DNA of 46,527 bases, taken from NCBI GenBank assembly GCA_937873515.1, contig CALMYB010000023.1, forward strand, positions 1 through 46,527, read 5' to 3'. The position numbers and the translations under genes are program-made. This DNA comes from an uncultured Acidobacteriota bacterium. Its GTDB lineage: Bacteria; Acidobacteriota; Blastocatellia; Pyrinomonadales; Pyrinomonadaceae. Of the stretch, positions 7,257 through 16,320 are shown piece after piece. The number at the start of each line of letters is the position of its first letter. The first letter of the stretch is position 1. The notes below the pieces were generated by a model that was given only the letters and a program-made list of their open reading frames with translations, searched no databases and was not told the DNA's origin.

Positions 7257-8420
7257 TTGAGCAACGGTAATTTCCTATTTACTTCGGAATCAGTGACCGA
7301 AGGCCACCCAGATAAGATCGCCGACAACATTTCGGACGCGATCCTAGACGCGATCCTTACACAGGATCCTGAAGGCCGTGTAGCGTGTGAAACCTTAGTT
7401 ACGACAGGCCTCGCGGTCGTCGCCGGTGAGATCACCACGAAGGCAACGGTCAATTATAAGCAGATCATCCGCGAAACGATCGAAGAGATCGGATATCACA
7501 ACGCCGAGTTCGGCTACGATTCGAATACTTGTTCGGTCATCGACGCTATCGGAACGCAGTCGCCTGACATCTCTCAGGGTGTCGATACGGGCGGCGCGGG
7601 CGATCAGGGCCTGATGTTCGGATTTGCCTGCAACGAGACGCCTGAACTGATGCCGATGCCGATCCAGATGGCTCACAATCTGACGCGAAAGCTCAGTGAG
7701 GTCCGCCGCGACGGCACGATTCCCTATCTGCGGCCCGACGGCAAATCGCAGGTATCGATCGAATATCGCGACGGCAAGCCTTTCCGCGTTGAAGCGGTCG
7801 TTATCTCAACACAAACGGAAGATCTTCCGATCGAACAGATTAGAGCTGATGTTCTTGAAAAGGTCATCAAACCGACCATTCCCGCTGATCTGCTTGACGA
7901 AAATACGAAGTATCACATCAACCCGACCGGCAAGTTCGTGATCGGCGGCCCGATGGGCGATGCCGGTGTTACGGGACGAAAGATCATCGTCGATACATAC
8001 GGCGGTTACGCTCCGCATGGCGGCGGCGCTTTCTCCGGTAAGGATCCAACGAAGGTTGACCGCTCTGCGGCTTATATGGCCCGCTACATCGCGAAGAACG
8101 TTGTGGCTGCCGGCCTTGCGGACAAGTGTACCGTGCAGTTGGCCTACGCTATTGGCGTCGCTGAGCCTGTTTCGGTCCTTGTTGACACGCACGGAACCGG
8201 TACTATCGATGACGCTCGCATTTCCGAGATCGTCAAGCAGAACTTCAGCCTTACACCGAAAGGCATCATCGAAACGCTTGACCTTCGCCGGCCGATCTAC
8301 AAAGCGACCGCTCGCTTTGGGCATTTCGGACGCGCTAATGACGAGTTTTCATGGGAGAAGACGGACAAGGCCGAAGCTCTGCGAACCGCAGCTGAGACCG
8401 CTGTCGGAACCAACGGTTAA
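7257..8420 (+). CDS. metK: S-adenosylmethionine synthetase
   Basis: Makes S-adenosylmethionine from methionine and ATP. The 387-residue product has the canonical signatures [17 protein letters not shown] (17-33), [16 protein letters not shown] near 117-132, and [22 protein letters not shown] near 256-277 (phosphate-binding loop). The start is a TTG (7257) preceded by AGGAG at 7242-7246 with 10-bp spacing; no upstream ATG is in frame. ahcY follows 67 bp downstream across a hairpin. Together the two genes make SAM and then clear SAH, the product of methyl transfer. Confidence 0.97.
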   Translation: MSNGNFLFTSESVTEGHPDKIADNISDAILDAILTQDPEGRVACETLVTTGLAVVAGEITTKATVNYKQIIRETIEEIGYHNAEFGYDSNTCSVIDAIGTQSPDISQGVDTGGAGDQGLMFGFACNETPELMPMPIQMAHNLTRKLSEVRRDGTIPYLRPDGKSQVSIEYRDGKPFRVEAVVISTQTEDLPIEQIRADVLEKVIKPTIPADLLDENTKYHINPTGKFVIGGPMGDAGVTGRKIIVDTYGGYAPHGGGAFSGKDPTKVDRSAAYMARYIAKNVVAAGLADKCTVQLAYAIGVAEPVSVLVDTHGTGTIDDARISEIVKQNFSLTPKGIIETLDLRRPIYKATARFGHFGRANDEFSWEKTDKAEALRTAAETAVGTNG

Positions 8421-8430
8421 TAACTTACTC

Positions 8431-8464
8431 TATTCGTGCATTCGCGGCTGTCTCAGCCGCGAAT
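8431..8464 (+). repeat. Intercistronic hairpin metK-ahcY made from a dispersed repeat
   Basis: ATTCGCGGCT (8440-8449), loop GTCTC, AGCCGCGAAT (8455-8464) forms a perfect 10-bp stem 19 bp after the metK stop. No T-run follows, so it is not a classical terminator. It may stabilise or partly attenuate the transcript. The 19 bases at 8431-8449 are the exact reverse complement of 297-315. Confidence 0.6.
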
Positions 8465-8472
8465 TGCTTTGA

Positions 8473-9768
<1,296 letters not shown>

Positions 9769-9793
9769 GGCCTGGTCGATCCTAGAAACTCGT

Positions 9794-9824
9794 AGGTCCG
9801 GTCGAGAATATCGACCGGACCTTT
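9794..9824 (+). terminator. Terminator hairpin after ahcY
   Basis: AGGTCCGGTCGA (9794-9805), loop GAATA, TCGACCGGACCT (9811-9822) is a perfect 12-bp stem followed by TTTCTAT. It lies 26 bp after ahcY and directly abuts the stop codon of the convergent lptF-lptG gene (9825). The T-run is short, so efficiency is uncertain. Confidence 0.75.
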
Positions 9825-12203
9825 CTATGTCCTTATTCGTGAGATCAAGTAGATACCAATGGCAGCAAAAACCAACACCGGTGCCCAAACCGCGATAATA
9901 GGCGGCAAACTGCCCGCAATTCCGTATTGCTCAAATACATTGGAGAGTCCAATAAAAAAAAGCCAGAGTCCCACTGCTATGCTCAAGGACGAGACCATCG
10001 GGGACCTTCTCAAAGAAATGCCCCAAGGGACGGAGAATAGAACGACGACCAACGGCACAAGAAGTCCCGCCAATCTCTTTTGCACGCCCACGGCGTAGGC
10101 GTGCCGCTCCGATTCGGCAATGGCAGCCCCCGCGGATTCCGAGAGTTCAACCACCGAAAGATGGTTAGGTTTCCCGCCAATATTCCGAAAAGGATCGAAT
10201 TTCGTCACAAGGTCCACTTCCCGCTTCGGCTCTTCCGTTAGACTATTGCCGCCCCGTGAAATCGCTATAACATCGCGCAATAAAACCTTGGATCCATCGA
10301 AACCGCCCGCCCTCGCACGGTACACGGTTTGCAAATTTGTCATATCGCCCGAAAATTCGAGGACAATGACGCCGGTTGCGGGAAATGCGGAGGAATTCTC
10401 GTGTCGGGATTCGCCCTTTACGTTATCGGACGCAGGGTAACCGCTGACTTCATTCACCTTTCCGCTCTTTTGACCGTCAGACGCAGCACGGGCCGATGGA
10501 GGCTCCGGTCGGCTGTACGAAAAGATATATTTTCCTTCCGCCGTCCATAGGCGTTTGGGCTGTACCGGCTTGCCGCCGCTTCGGAGTTCCGCGCGGACAC
10601 CATCCTGTACCTGGTTTGCCCGTGGGGCCAGGGTTTCTTGGATAACAAAATCCGCGACGCCCAGAAGCATGGCTAAAGCAAGACACGGCAGCAGGAGGCG
10701 GAACATACTCTGCCCGGCTGCGGCCCAAGTTACGAGCTCATTGTTCCGAGATTTGATCGCGAACGCGGCAAGAACTGCGATCATTGCGGCAGAGGGTGCG
10801 ATCTGCAAATACGCGAACGGTACGAGGAAGATCAAATATTTGGCCAGAAGCCATCCGCCATTATCGACGCCAGAGGCGAAACGCCAAGTATCGAACGCCG
10901 TAAAGATAAGGAACACGATCAGCAAAAAAGTGGTCGCCAGCAGGAAGTACCACGTGATGCTTGCTGAAATGTCAAAGTCACGTAGGCCTGACGTCACATC
11001 GACGAGCCGATTCTTTAACGAAACGCCGCGAGATCGTCCTTTCAGCCTATCGAAGGCCGAGCCGACAAAGTTTGACATTGTTTCAGCAAAACGAAGTCTC
11101 GGACTGTACGCAAGCCAAAACATCGCACCGAGGCTTGCGACAACAGGCAGAAAGCTCGCAACGACCACAGGCAGCCCGCCGGCCCGTGCAAGTTGTTCGC
11201 CTGAGAATGCAACGAGGTAGTAGCCAACGAGTGCCCCGAGCGCGAGAGCGATGCCGAAGCCCCGTCCGCCGCGCCGAAAACGAAGCACCATGATCGTCCC
11301 AAGCAAACAGAAAATGAGCGGCGTGAGCGACATTACGAAACGACGGAATAGTACTATCTGGGCTTCGACCTTCTGCTTCCCTTCCGCGCTCGCAGCGACC
11401 TCGGTTAGGTCGCTTAAGCCCATCTCGTCCGGCAGCCTAACATTATTGGCGAGACGGTCGAGGAGCTCGGCGCGCTTTGTTTTCAGGGCAATGCGGATAT
11501 CCTTGATCCGCTCGAAAGCATACTTTCCGCCTTTACCGGCGTGAGGGATCGTAACGACCGCGGCATTTTCAAGAACCAACTCCGTCGTCTCATCCGCGAT
11601 CTCGATCCGACCGATATCGGACGTGATCATCCGGTCGACCCCATTCGCAGCATCCTGTTGTGCGATAAAAACGCTCTCGAGGTCGCCGGTTTTTGAATCT
11701 GTATTGCGTGCAAGAATAGTAAAACCATCGATCTCCGAGTAGAATACGCCCGGCTCGATGGGTGACTCGAATTTTGAAATGGCCGACCGCATCGCAACTT
11801 CACGCACGAGTGCCGCAGCAAAAGGCACGCCCTTCAGGTTCACAACTAGCGTAAAGACCGACAATAGAATGCCAAGGATCACGATCGGAACGGCGATCTG
11901 GAAATTCCCTACGCCGGCCGCCCGAATGGCCGTGAGTTCACTATCGCCCTGCATCTTGGAGAGGCCAATGATAGTGCCGACAAGGACCGCCATGGGACAG
12001 GTAAAGGCGATGACATTCGGGATCAGCCCGATCATCAGCTGCCAGATCAGGCTGCTCGGTATATTTACGTTGAAGAAGAGTTCGGAATAACGGCTTGCCT
12101 GCTGCAGAAACAAGATGACCGTAAGCAGTACCCACGAGAAGAGAAAATAGGGCACCACGGCGCCCAGCAGATAACGTGAAATGAGTTTACTGACCCTCTT
12201 CAT
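9825..12203 (-). CDS. LptF-LptG fusion permease (lipopolysaccharide export)
   Basis: The 792-residue protein contains two YjgP/YjgQ permease units in one chain, where most bacteria encode LptF and LptG separately. Unit one (about 1-370) starts with KLISRYLLGAVVPYF, has TM helices near 10-30, 55-75 and 100-120, a periplasmic beta-jellyroll-like stretch, and three further TM helices. Unit two (about 415-792) repeats this plan: TM pair near 415-470, periplasmic region with a Ser/Gly/Lys-rich insert near 580-620, and terminal helices. The pair normally joins LptB2 to extract LPS from the inner membrane. It is the last gene of a five-gene minus-strand run; recO ends 11 bp upstream. No in-frame stop or frameshift separates the halves. 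Confidence 0.88.
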   Translation of the reverse strand: MKRVSKLISRYLLGAVVPYFLFSWVLLTVILFLQQASRYSELFFNVNIPSSLIWQLMIGLIPNVIAFTCPMAVLVGTIIGLSKMQGDSELTAIRAAGVGNFQIAVPIVILGILLSVFTLVVNLKGVPFAAALVREVAMRSAISKFESPIEPGVFYSEIDGFTILARNTDSKTGDLESVFIAQQDAANGVDRMITSDIGRIEIADETTELVLENAAVVTIPHAGKGGKYAFERIKDIRIALKTKRAELLDRLANNVRLPDEMGLSDLTEVAASAEGKQKVEAQIVLFRRFVMSLTPLIFCLLGTIMVLRFRRGGRGFGIALALGALVGYYLVAFSGEQLARAGGLPVVVASFLPVVASLGAMFWLAYSPRLRFAETMSNFVGSAFDRLKGRSRGVSLKNRLVDVTSGLRDFDISASITWYFLLATTFLLIVFLIFTAFDTWRFASGVDNGGWLLAKYLIFLVPFAYLQIAPSAAMIAVLAAFAIKSRNNELVTWAAAGQSMFRLLLPCLALAMLLGVADFVIQETLAPRANQVQDGVRAELRSGGKPVQPKRLWTAEGKYIFSYSRPEPPSARAASDGQKSGKVNEVSGYPASDNVKGESRHENSSAFPATGVIVLEFSGDMTNLQTVYRARAGGFDGSKVLLRDVIAISRGGNSLTEEPKREVDLVTKFDPFRNIGGKPNHLSVVELSESAGAAIAESERHAYAVGVQKRLAGLLVPLVVVLFSVPWGISLRRSPMVSSLSIAVGLWLFFIGLSNVFEQYGIAGSLPPIIAVWAPVLVFAAIGIYLISRIRT

Positions 12204-12214
12204 ATCGATGCTGC

Positions 12215-12973
12215 CTAACGCGATCCTTGAACTCCGGCCTGTAAGGCTCGATCCACCCTTTCAAATCCTGTCGCACGGACGATCATTCGCTTGAAGATCG
12301 ACGATAACCTGGTGAGCGAATCGGCTGCGACACGTTCTGACGAAAATGCCTCCGGCGACTGCCTTCGCGATCTAGCAACCGTCACCCTGTCATCCGCGGT
12401 CAGCATTTCGCCGCCGGAGCTGCGCCTGCATCCCTCACAAATTAGTTGGAACTCCGCCGTTACATGAGCTTCAGCGCCGTTTCCAAGTTCGACCTTACAT
12501 ATCGAACACGTATCCCAACTTGGGAAGAAGCCTGCAAGCCGAAGCAGCCAAGCCTCAAAATACAGCGACACAGAATCGATCGCTTCCGGCCGATTTCGAA
12601 CGGTCTCGATGCAGGCGGTCATCATTCTGAACATCGCCGGATCGGGATCCTCAGCGGGAACGAGAGAGATCAAAATGTCGGTAAGGTACGAAAATCGGGT
12701 CAAGATCTCCGGCTCGCTTACCAGATCAAAGGCGGATTCGATGATCTCGGCCCTATCCAGATCGACTAGTTCGCGGGTCTCTTTTTTGAAGTATGATGCC
12801 TTCAGGCGAGAAAGCGGTTCGAGACTGCCGCCGAACTTGCTCTTTAGCCTTTTCGCTCCCTTTGCGACCGCTCTTACAATTCCATGGTCCGCCGTCAACA
12901 GAAGCGCGATCTTGTCTGCGTCAGCCAGATCGTAGCTTCGCAGGACGATGCATTCTGTCTCAACTACGGCCAT
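12215..12973 (-). CDS. recO: DNA repair protein RecO
   Basis: RecO works with RecF and RecR to load RecA onto SSB-coated single-stranded gaps. The 252-residue product begins with the OB-fold (ETECIVLRSYDLADADKIALLLT...GIVRAVAKGAKRLKSKFGG). A helical domain follows, with a zinc site of two cysteine pairs, CSIC near 157-160 and CEGC near 180-183, and a variable C-terminal tail. The length is typical. It lies between a 57-residue membrane protein gene (19 bp upstream) and the lptF-lptG fusion. The neighbours do not suggest a functional link beyond co-transcription. Confidence 0.92.
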   Translation of the reverse strand: MAVVETECIVLRSYDLADADKIALLLTADHGIVRAVAKGAKRLKSKFGGSLEPLSRLKASYFKKETRELVDLDRAEIIESAFDLVSEPEILTRFSYLTDILISLVPAEDPDPAMFRMMTACIETVRNRPEAIDSVSLYFEAWLLRLAGFFPSWDTCSICKVELGNGAEAHVTAEFQLICEGCRRSSGGEMLTADDRVTVARSRRQSPEAFSSERVAADSLTRLSSIFKRMIVRATGFERVDRALQAGVQGSR

Positions 12974-12992
12974 ATAAAATTAATGTCTATCT

Positions 12993-13166
12993 CTAAGTTG
13001 GAGGTATGAAGTAAAGTATCCAGGCAAGTGCCAAACTAATGACCATAAATTGGAGAAACGTCTTGCCGGCATACCAGACGCGTTCCTTTGTCGTCCCATT
13101 CGAAAAGACGCCAAAGGCGACCGAGACAAAGAATGCAAAGAGTACAAGGTAGATGAAATGGATCAT
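12993..13166 (-). CDS. 57-residue membrane protein, translationally coupled
   Basis: A short gene encoding MIHFIYLVLFAFFVSVAFG-type protein. Helix 1 spans about 3-21, a polar loop NGTTKERVWYAGK lies at 23-35, and helix 2 is at about 37-54, ending in PPT. Its ATG overlaps the stop of the upstream gene as ATGA (13163-13166), and GGAGGAAGG lies 5-13 bp upstream of the start. Overlap plus strong ribosome binding site support real translation. I do not recognise the family; the two-helix hairpin could be a small partner of the 126-residue membrane protein that precedes it. Confidence 0.75.
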   Translation of the reverse strand: MIHFIYLVLFAFFVSVAFGVFSNGTTKERVWYAGKTFLQFMVISLALAWILYFIPPT

Positions 13167-13543
13167 GCCTTCCTCCTCAACTTAATATCCACCGAGTCGA
13201 GAATGGCAAGGTAGTTCAAAAGTCCGGCTGCTTCAAGAAATCGCCCGCCGTATTCGAATGTCGCGAGAGCAGCAACATGCTTGTCAGGCTGCGAGGCGAT
13301 AAAATAGCTCACAATACCACCGAGCCCGTTCCCGATTCTGGCGACAAAGTTGAGCATATAGAGCAGTTGGCCGTCCTGGTAGCTAAAGCCCGGATAGTAC
13401 GCACCGCCGTTGACGAGAGCAAGTACGAAAAGAGCCCAGATGACCGCACCGATGACAACGGCTCGCACAACCTTTCCTTGCAGGAAATAGCCGGAACCGG
13501 GAATGAACCAAGCAGCGATGATCAAAAGTATCGGTTTATCCAT
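13163..13543 (-). CDS. Small integral membrane protein (possibly DUF6677 family)
   Basis: The product of about 126 residues begins MDKPILLIIAAWFIPGSGYFLQGKVVRA, with hydrophobic helices near 4-20 and 26-45. A glycine-rich segment then runs NFVARIGNGLGGIVSYFIAS (about 65-84), and there is a final hydrophobic stretch near 100-115. ATG 13543 is preferred; TTG 13549 is in frame two codons upstream. It begins 15 bp after the stop of the C26 amidotransferase gene and ends in an ATGA overlap with the 57-residue gene. The resemblance to acidobacterial DUF6677 proteins is from memory and tentative; function unknown. Confidence 0.7.
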   Translation of the reverse strand: MDKPILLIIAAWFIPGSGYFLQGKVVRAVVIGAVIWALFVLALVNGGAYYPGFSYQDGQLLYMLNFVARIGNGLGGIVSYFIASQPDKHVAALATFEYGGRFLEAAGLLNYLAILDSVDIKLRRKA

Positions 13544-13558
13544 TTGCAAACTTCTTAC

Positions 13559-14311
13559 TCAACCTGAGGTGTGCGCAACGCGGTCCTCACATCCCTTTCG
13601 GCAGCGGTCCGCGAACCATCGAAAAAGGGCCGAGGACAATTTGTCGGTCCTCCAACTTAACTCAGGATGCCATTGAACGCCCAAAACACTCCTGTCAGGT
13701 CTAGTATCTTCGATGCACTCAATAACTCCGTCGGGTGCCCATGCAGCCGATCTGAGATCGCGTCCGAGATTACGAATGGCTTGATGGTGATGCGAATTCA
13801 CAAAGCATCCTTTCAAATCCTCTCCGATCAGATCCGCGAGCAGGCCTTTTTCAACGGTGATCGCGTGCGAATTTCGACCGAGCGGAATCCCCTGCTCGTG
13901 CTTTACCGGTTCCATCACTTCCGAACGGATATCCTGGATCAATGAGCCGCCGCGATGAACATTCAGCGCCTGCATCCCAAAACAGATCGCCAAGATCGGA
14001 AGGTTGCGCTTCTCGGCTTCGTCCAACAACAGTCGATCGACCGCATCTTTCTCCGGCACAACTCGACCGAGCTTCGGGTGTGGAGGTTCGCCGAAAAAAC
14101 TTGGGTCCACGTCAGAATCGCTTCCCGGCAACAGGATGCCGTCAAGCTCTTCGGCCACCGCAGAGATGTATTCGCGGTTCGGGATCAACGCTATATGAAC
14201 GGGCGTGCAGCCCATCGCCTCGACCGCTTCGCTATAGTCACGCCCGAGATAGAACCGATCCGTTCCGAGTTCCAAACGCATTGTGATCCCAACTCGCGGT
14301 CTTATCGCCAT
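13559..14311 (-). CDS. Class I glutamine amidotransferase-like hydrolase (peptidase C26)
   Basis: A 250-residue protein of the gamma-glutamyl-GABA hydrolase (PuuD-like, C26) family. The nucleophile region is AICFGMQALNVHRGGSLIQDI near 108-128, with Cys at about 110. Substrate-contact SHHHQAI lies near 171-177, and the catalytic His/Glu are in VQWHPE near 211-216. IllPGSDSDVDPSFFGE marks the N-terminal strand-loop. The family cleaves gamma-glutamyl amides, but whether the substrate is gamma-glutamyl-GABA, a gamma-glutamyl peptide or another amide cannot be told. It heads a minus-strand run that includes recO and lptF-lptG, and diverges from hslV across 75 bp. Confidence 0.88.
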   Translation of the reverse strand: MAIRPRVGITMRLELGTDRFYLGRDYSEAVEAMGCTPVHIALIPNREYISAVAEELDGILLPGSDSDVDPSFFGEPPHPKLGRVVPEKDAVDRLLLDEAEKRNLPILAICFGMQALNVHRGGSLIQDIRSEVMEPVKHEQGIPLGRNSHAITVEKGLLADLIGEDLKGCFVNSHHHQAIRNLGRDLRSAAWAPDGVIECIEDTRPDRSVLGVQWHPELSWRTDKLSSALFRWFADRCRKGCEDRVAHTSG

Positions 14312-14325
14312 AAACTTTTATGTTC

Positions 14326-14346
14326 GACTAAACCGTCTTTTTAGTC
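14326..14346. promoter_or_regulatory. Inverted repeat in the C26 amidotransferase/hslV divergent region
   Basis: GACTAAA (14326-14332), 7-bp loop, TTTAGTC (14340-14346) is a perfect 7-bp inverted repeat within the 75-bp divergent intergenic region, 40 bp before hslV. It is placed where it could act as an operator for either promoter or form a leader hairpin. No regulator is identified. Confidence 0.4.
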
Positions 14347-14386
14347 AATTTGAGGATTTGCAATTAAATCCGTATCATTTTTTAGT

Positions 14387-14932
14387 ATGCAGACCGAGAG
14401 TATCCGAATCCGTTCAACGACCGTCTTGCTTGTTCGTAAAGATGGCGAGGTGGCGATGGCCGCCGACGGGCAGGTTACTTTGGGTGAAACGATCATCAAG
14501 AGTTCGGCCAAAAAGTTGCGGCGTCTGAGCAATGGTGCGGTTATCGCAGGTTTTGCGGGTTCGACCGCAGACGCCTTTGCCCTTCTGACCCGTTTCGAAT
14601 CAAAACTCGATGAATATCAAGGCCGCCTCGAACGAGCCGCGATCGAATTGAGCAAAGACTGGCGAACCGACAAATATCTGCGCAATCTCGAAGCTCTGCT
14701 CATCGTCGCCGACAAAAATGACGCTTTCTTGATCTCCGGCAAAGGTGACGTTATATCGTCTGACGATGGCCTTTTATCGGTCGGTTCGGGCAGTATGTAT
14801 GCTATTTCGGCGGCTCGTGCCCTTCTCAAACATACGCAGCTATCGGCAAGTGAGGTCGCGAAAGAATCACTGAGGATCGCCGGCGAGATCTGCATTTATA
14901 CAAACAGTGAGGTCGCCTTGGAAGTATTGTAA
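14387..14932 (+). CDS. hslV: ATP-dependent protease proteolytic subunit HslV
   Basis: Threonine protease that forms the double hexameric chamber of HslUV. The family N-terminus TTVLLVRKDGEVAMAADGQVTLG is present, but it is preceded by ten residues (MQTESIRIRS), so the catalytic Thr would be Thr11 and must be exposed by processing. No downstream start codon gives a direct Met-Thr-Thr. GSGSMYAISAARAL near 143-156 and the C-terminal YTNSEVALEVL are standard. At 181 residues the length is normal. Its stop overlaps the hslU start as TAATG (14930-14934), so translation is coupled. Confidence 0.96.
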   Translation: MQTESIRIRSTTVLLVRKDGEVAMAADGQVTLGETIIKSSAKKLRRLSNGAVIAGFAGSTADAFALLTRFESKLDEYQGRLERAAIELSKDWRTDKYLRNLEALLIVADKNDAFLISGKGDVISSDDGLLSVGSGSMYAISAARALLKHTQLSASEVAKESLRIAGEICIYTNSEVALEVL

Positions 14933-16320
14933 TGGCTATTTATCTTGGCGGTGAAGTAACGGCCGCAGCCCCAAAACTTGACTCATTGACCCCGCGCGAG
15001 ATCGTTGCGGAGCTTGACCGCTATGTTGTCGGCCAATCAGCCGCAAAACGTGCGGTCGCAGTCGCTCTGCGGAATCGGATCCGTCGGCAAAAACTGGCTC
15101 CGGAGATCGCTGAGGACGTACTCCCGAAAAATATTTTGATGATCGGCTCGACCGGCGTTGGGAAGACCGAGATCGCACGCCGGCTAGCTCGCCTTGCAAA
15201 CTCGCCTTTCATCAAGATCGAGGCATCAAAGTTCACAGAAGTCGGCTATGTCGGACGAGACGTAGAAAGCATGGTGCGTGAGCTCGTCGATGTCGGAGTA
15301 GATATGGCAAAGCAGTCTGCCTTCGAGGAGATAAAGCCGCGAGCGGAAGCAAACGTGGAAGAAAAGCTCCTCGATATACTCTTTCCGACACCTTCATACG
15401 CGCCCAGCGATGAAGACGCCGAATCCAGCGAAGCCTCATCCCAAAAGACCCGCGAAAAGCTCCGCTCCCAGCTACGTAGCGGTGCTTTGGACGAGAGGAC
15501 CATCGAGGTCAACACTCAGGATCGATCCAATGCGACGATCGACTTCATTGGAGGTCAGGGAATGGAGGAAATGGGTGTTAACCTCCGGGATATGTTCGGC
15601 AATATGTTCCCGAACAAGACCGTGAACCGCCGCGTTACGGTCGCGGAAGCCCGAGAATTCCTGATCCGCGACGAGCTTGAGTCTCTGACTGATATGGAAT
15701 CGGTCAGCCGTGCCGGTATCAAGAAAACGGAGCAGAACGGTATTATCTTTCTCGACGAGATAGACAAGATCGCCGGTCGCGAATCGGGCAATAATCCGTC
15801 CGTCTCCCGCGAAGGCGTACAGCGCGACCTTTTGCCGATCGTCGAGGGAACGAATGTGAATACGAAGTACGGGATGGTCAGCACGGACCATATTCTTTTC
15901 ATTGCGGCCGGAGCCTTCCACGTTGCGAAGCCGGCGGATATGATCCCTGAACTCCAGGGCCGCTTTCCGATCCGTGTAGAGCTTGAATCTCTCACGATCG
16001 ACGACCTGAAGCGCATTCTCACTCAGCCGAAGAATTCCCTGCTGAAGCAGTATCAAGCCTTGCTCGGAACAGAAGGCATTGAGCTGGAATTCACCTCAGA
16101 TGCGATCGATAAGATCGCGGAGATGACCGAAGAACTGAATCGCTCGACAGAAAACATCGGGGCCCGACGGCTTCATACGCTTGTTGAGAAGTTACTTGAG
16201 GAGATCAGCTTTGAGGGCAGCGAACTTAAGGAAAAGCATCAGCGGATCGATGCCGATTATGTGTCGGATAAACTCGGCGGACTGATGAGCGACCAAGACT
16301 TGAGACAATATGTCCTTTAA
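14932..16320 (+). CDS. hslU: ATP-dependent protease ATPase subunit HslU
   Basis: AAA+ unfoldase that feeds substrates into HslV. The 462-residue product begins with LTPREIVAELDRYVVGQSAAKRAVAVALRNR. Walker A GSTGVGKTE lies near 71-79. The intermediate (I) domain is at about 110-240. Walker B FLDEIDK lies near 273-279, sensor GRFPIRVEL near 343, and the C-terminal domain ends in DLRQYVL, a tail like the one that docks into HslV. The gene overlaps hslV by one base and overlaps the following lipoprotein gene by 11 bp. Confidence 0.97.
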   Translation: MAIYLGGEVTAAAPKLDSLTPREIVAELDRYVVGQSAAKRAVAVALRNRIRRQKLAPEIAEDVLPKNILMIGSTGVGKTEIARRLARLANSPFIKIEASKFTEVGYVGRDVESMVRELVDVGVDMAKQSAFEEIKPRAEANVEEKLLDILFPTPSYAPSDEDAESSEASSQKTREKLRSQLRSGALDERTIEVNTQDRSNATIDFIGGQGMEEMGVNLRDMFGNMFPNKTVNRRVTVAEAREFLIRDELESLTDMESVSRAGIKKTEQNGIIFLDEIDKIAGRESGNNPSVSREGVQRDLLPIVEGTNVNTKYGMVSTDHILFIAAGAFHVAKPADMIPELQGRFPIRVELESLTIDDLKRILTQPKNSLLKQYQALLGTEGIELEFTSDAIDKIAEMTEELNRSTENIGARRLHTLVEKLLEEISFEGSELKEKHQRIDADYVSDKLGGLMSDQDLRQYVL

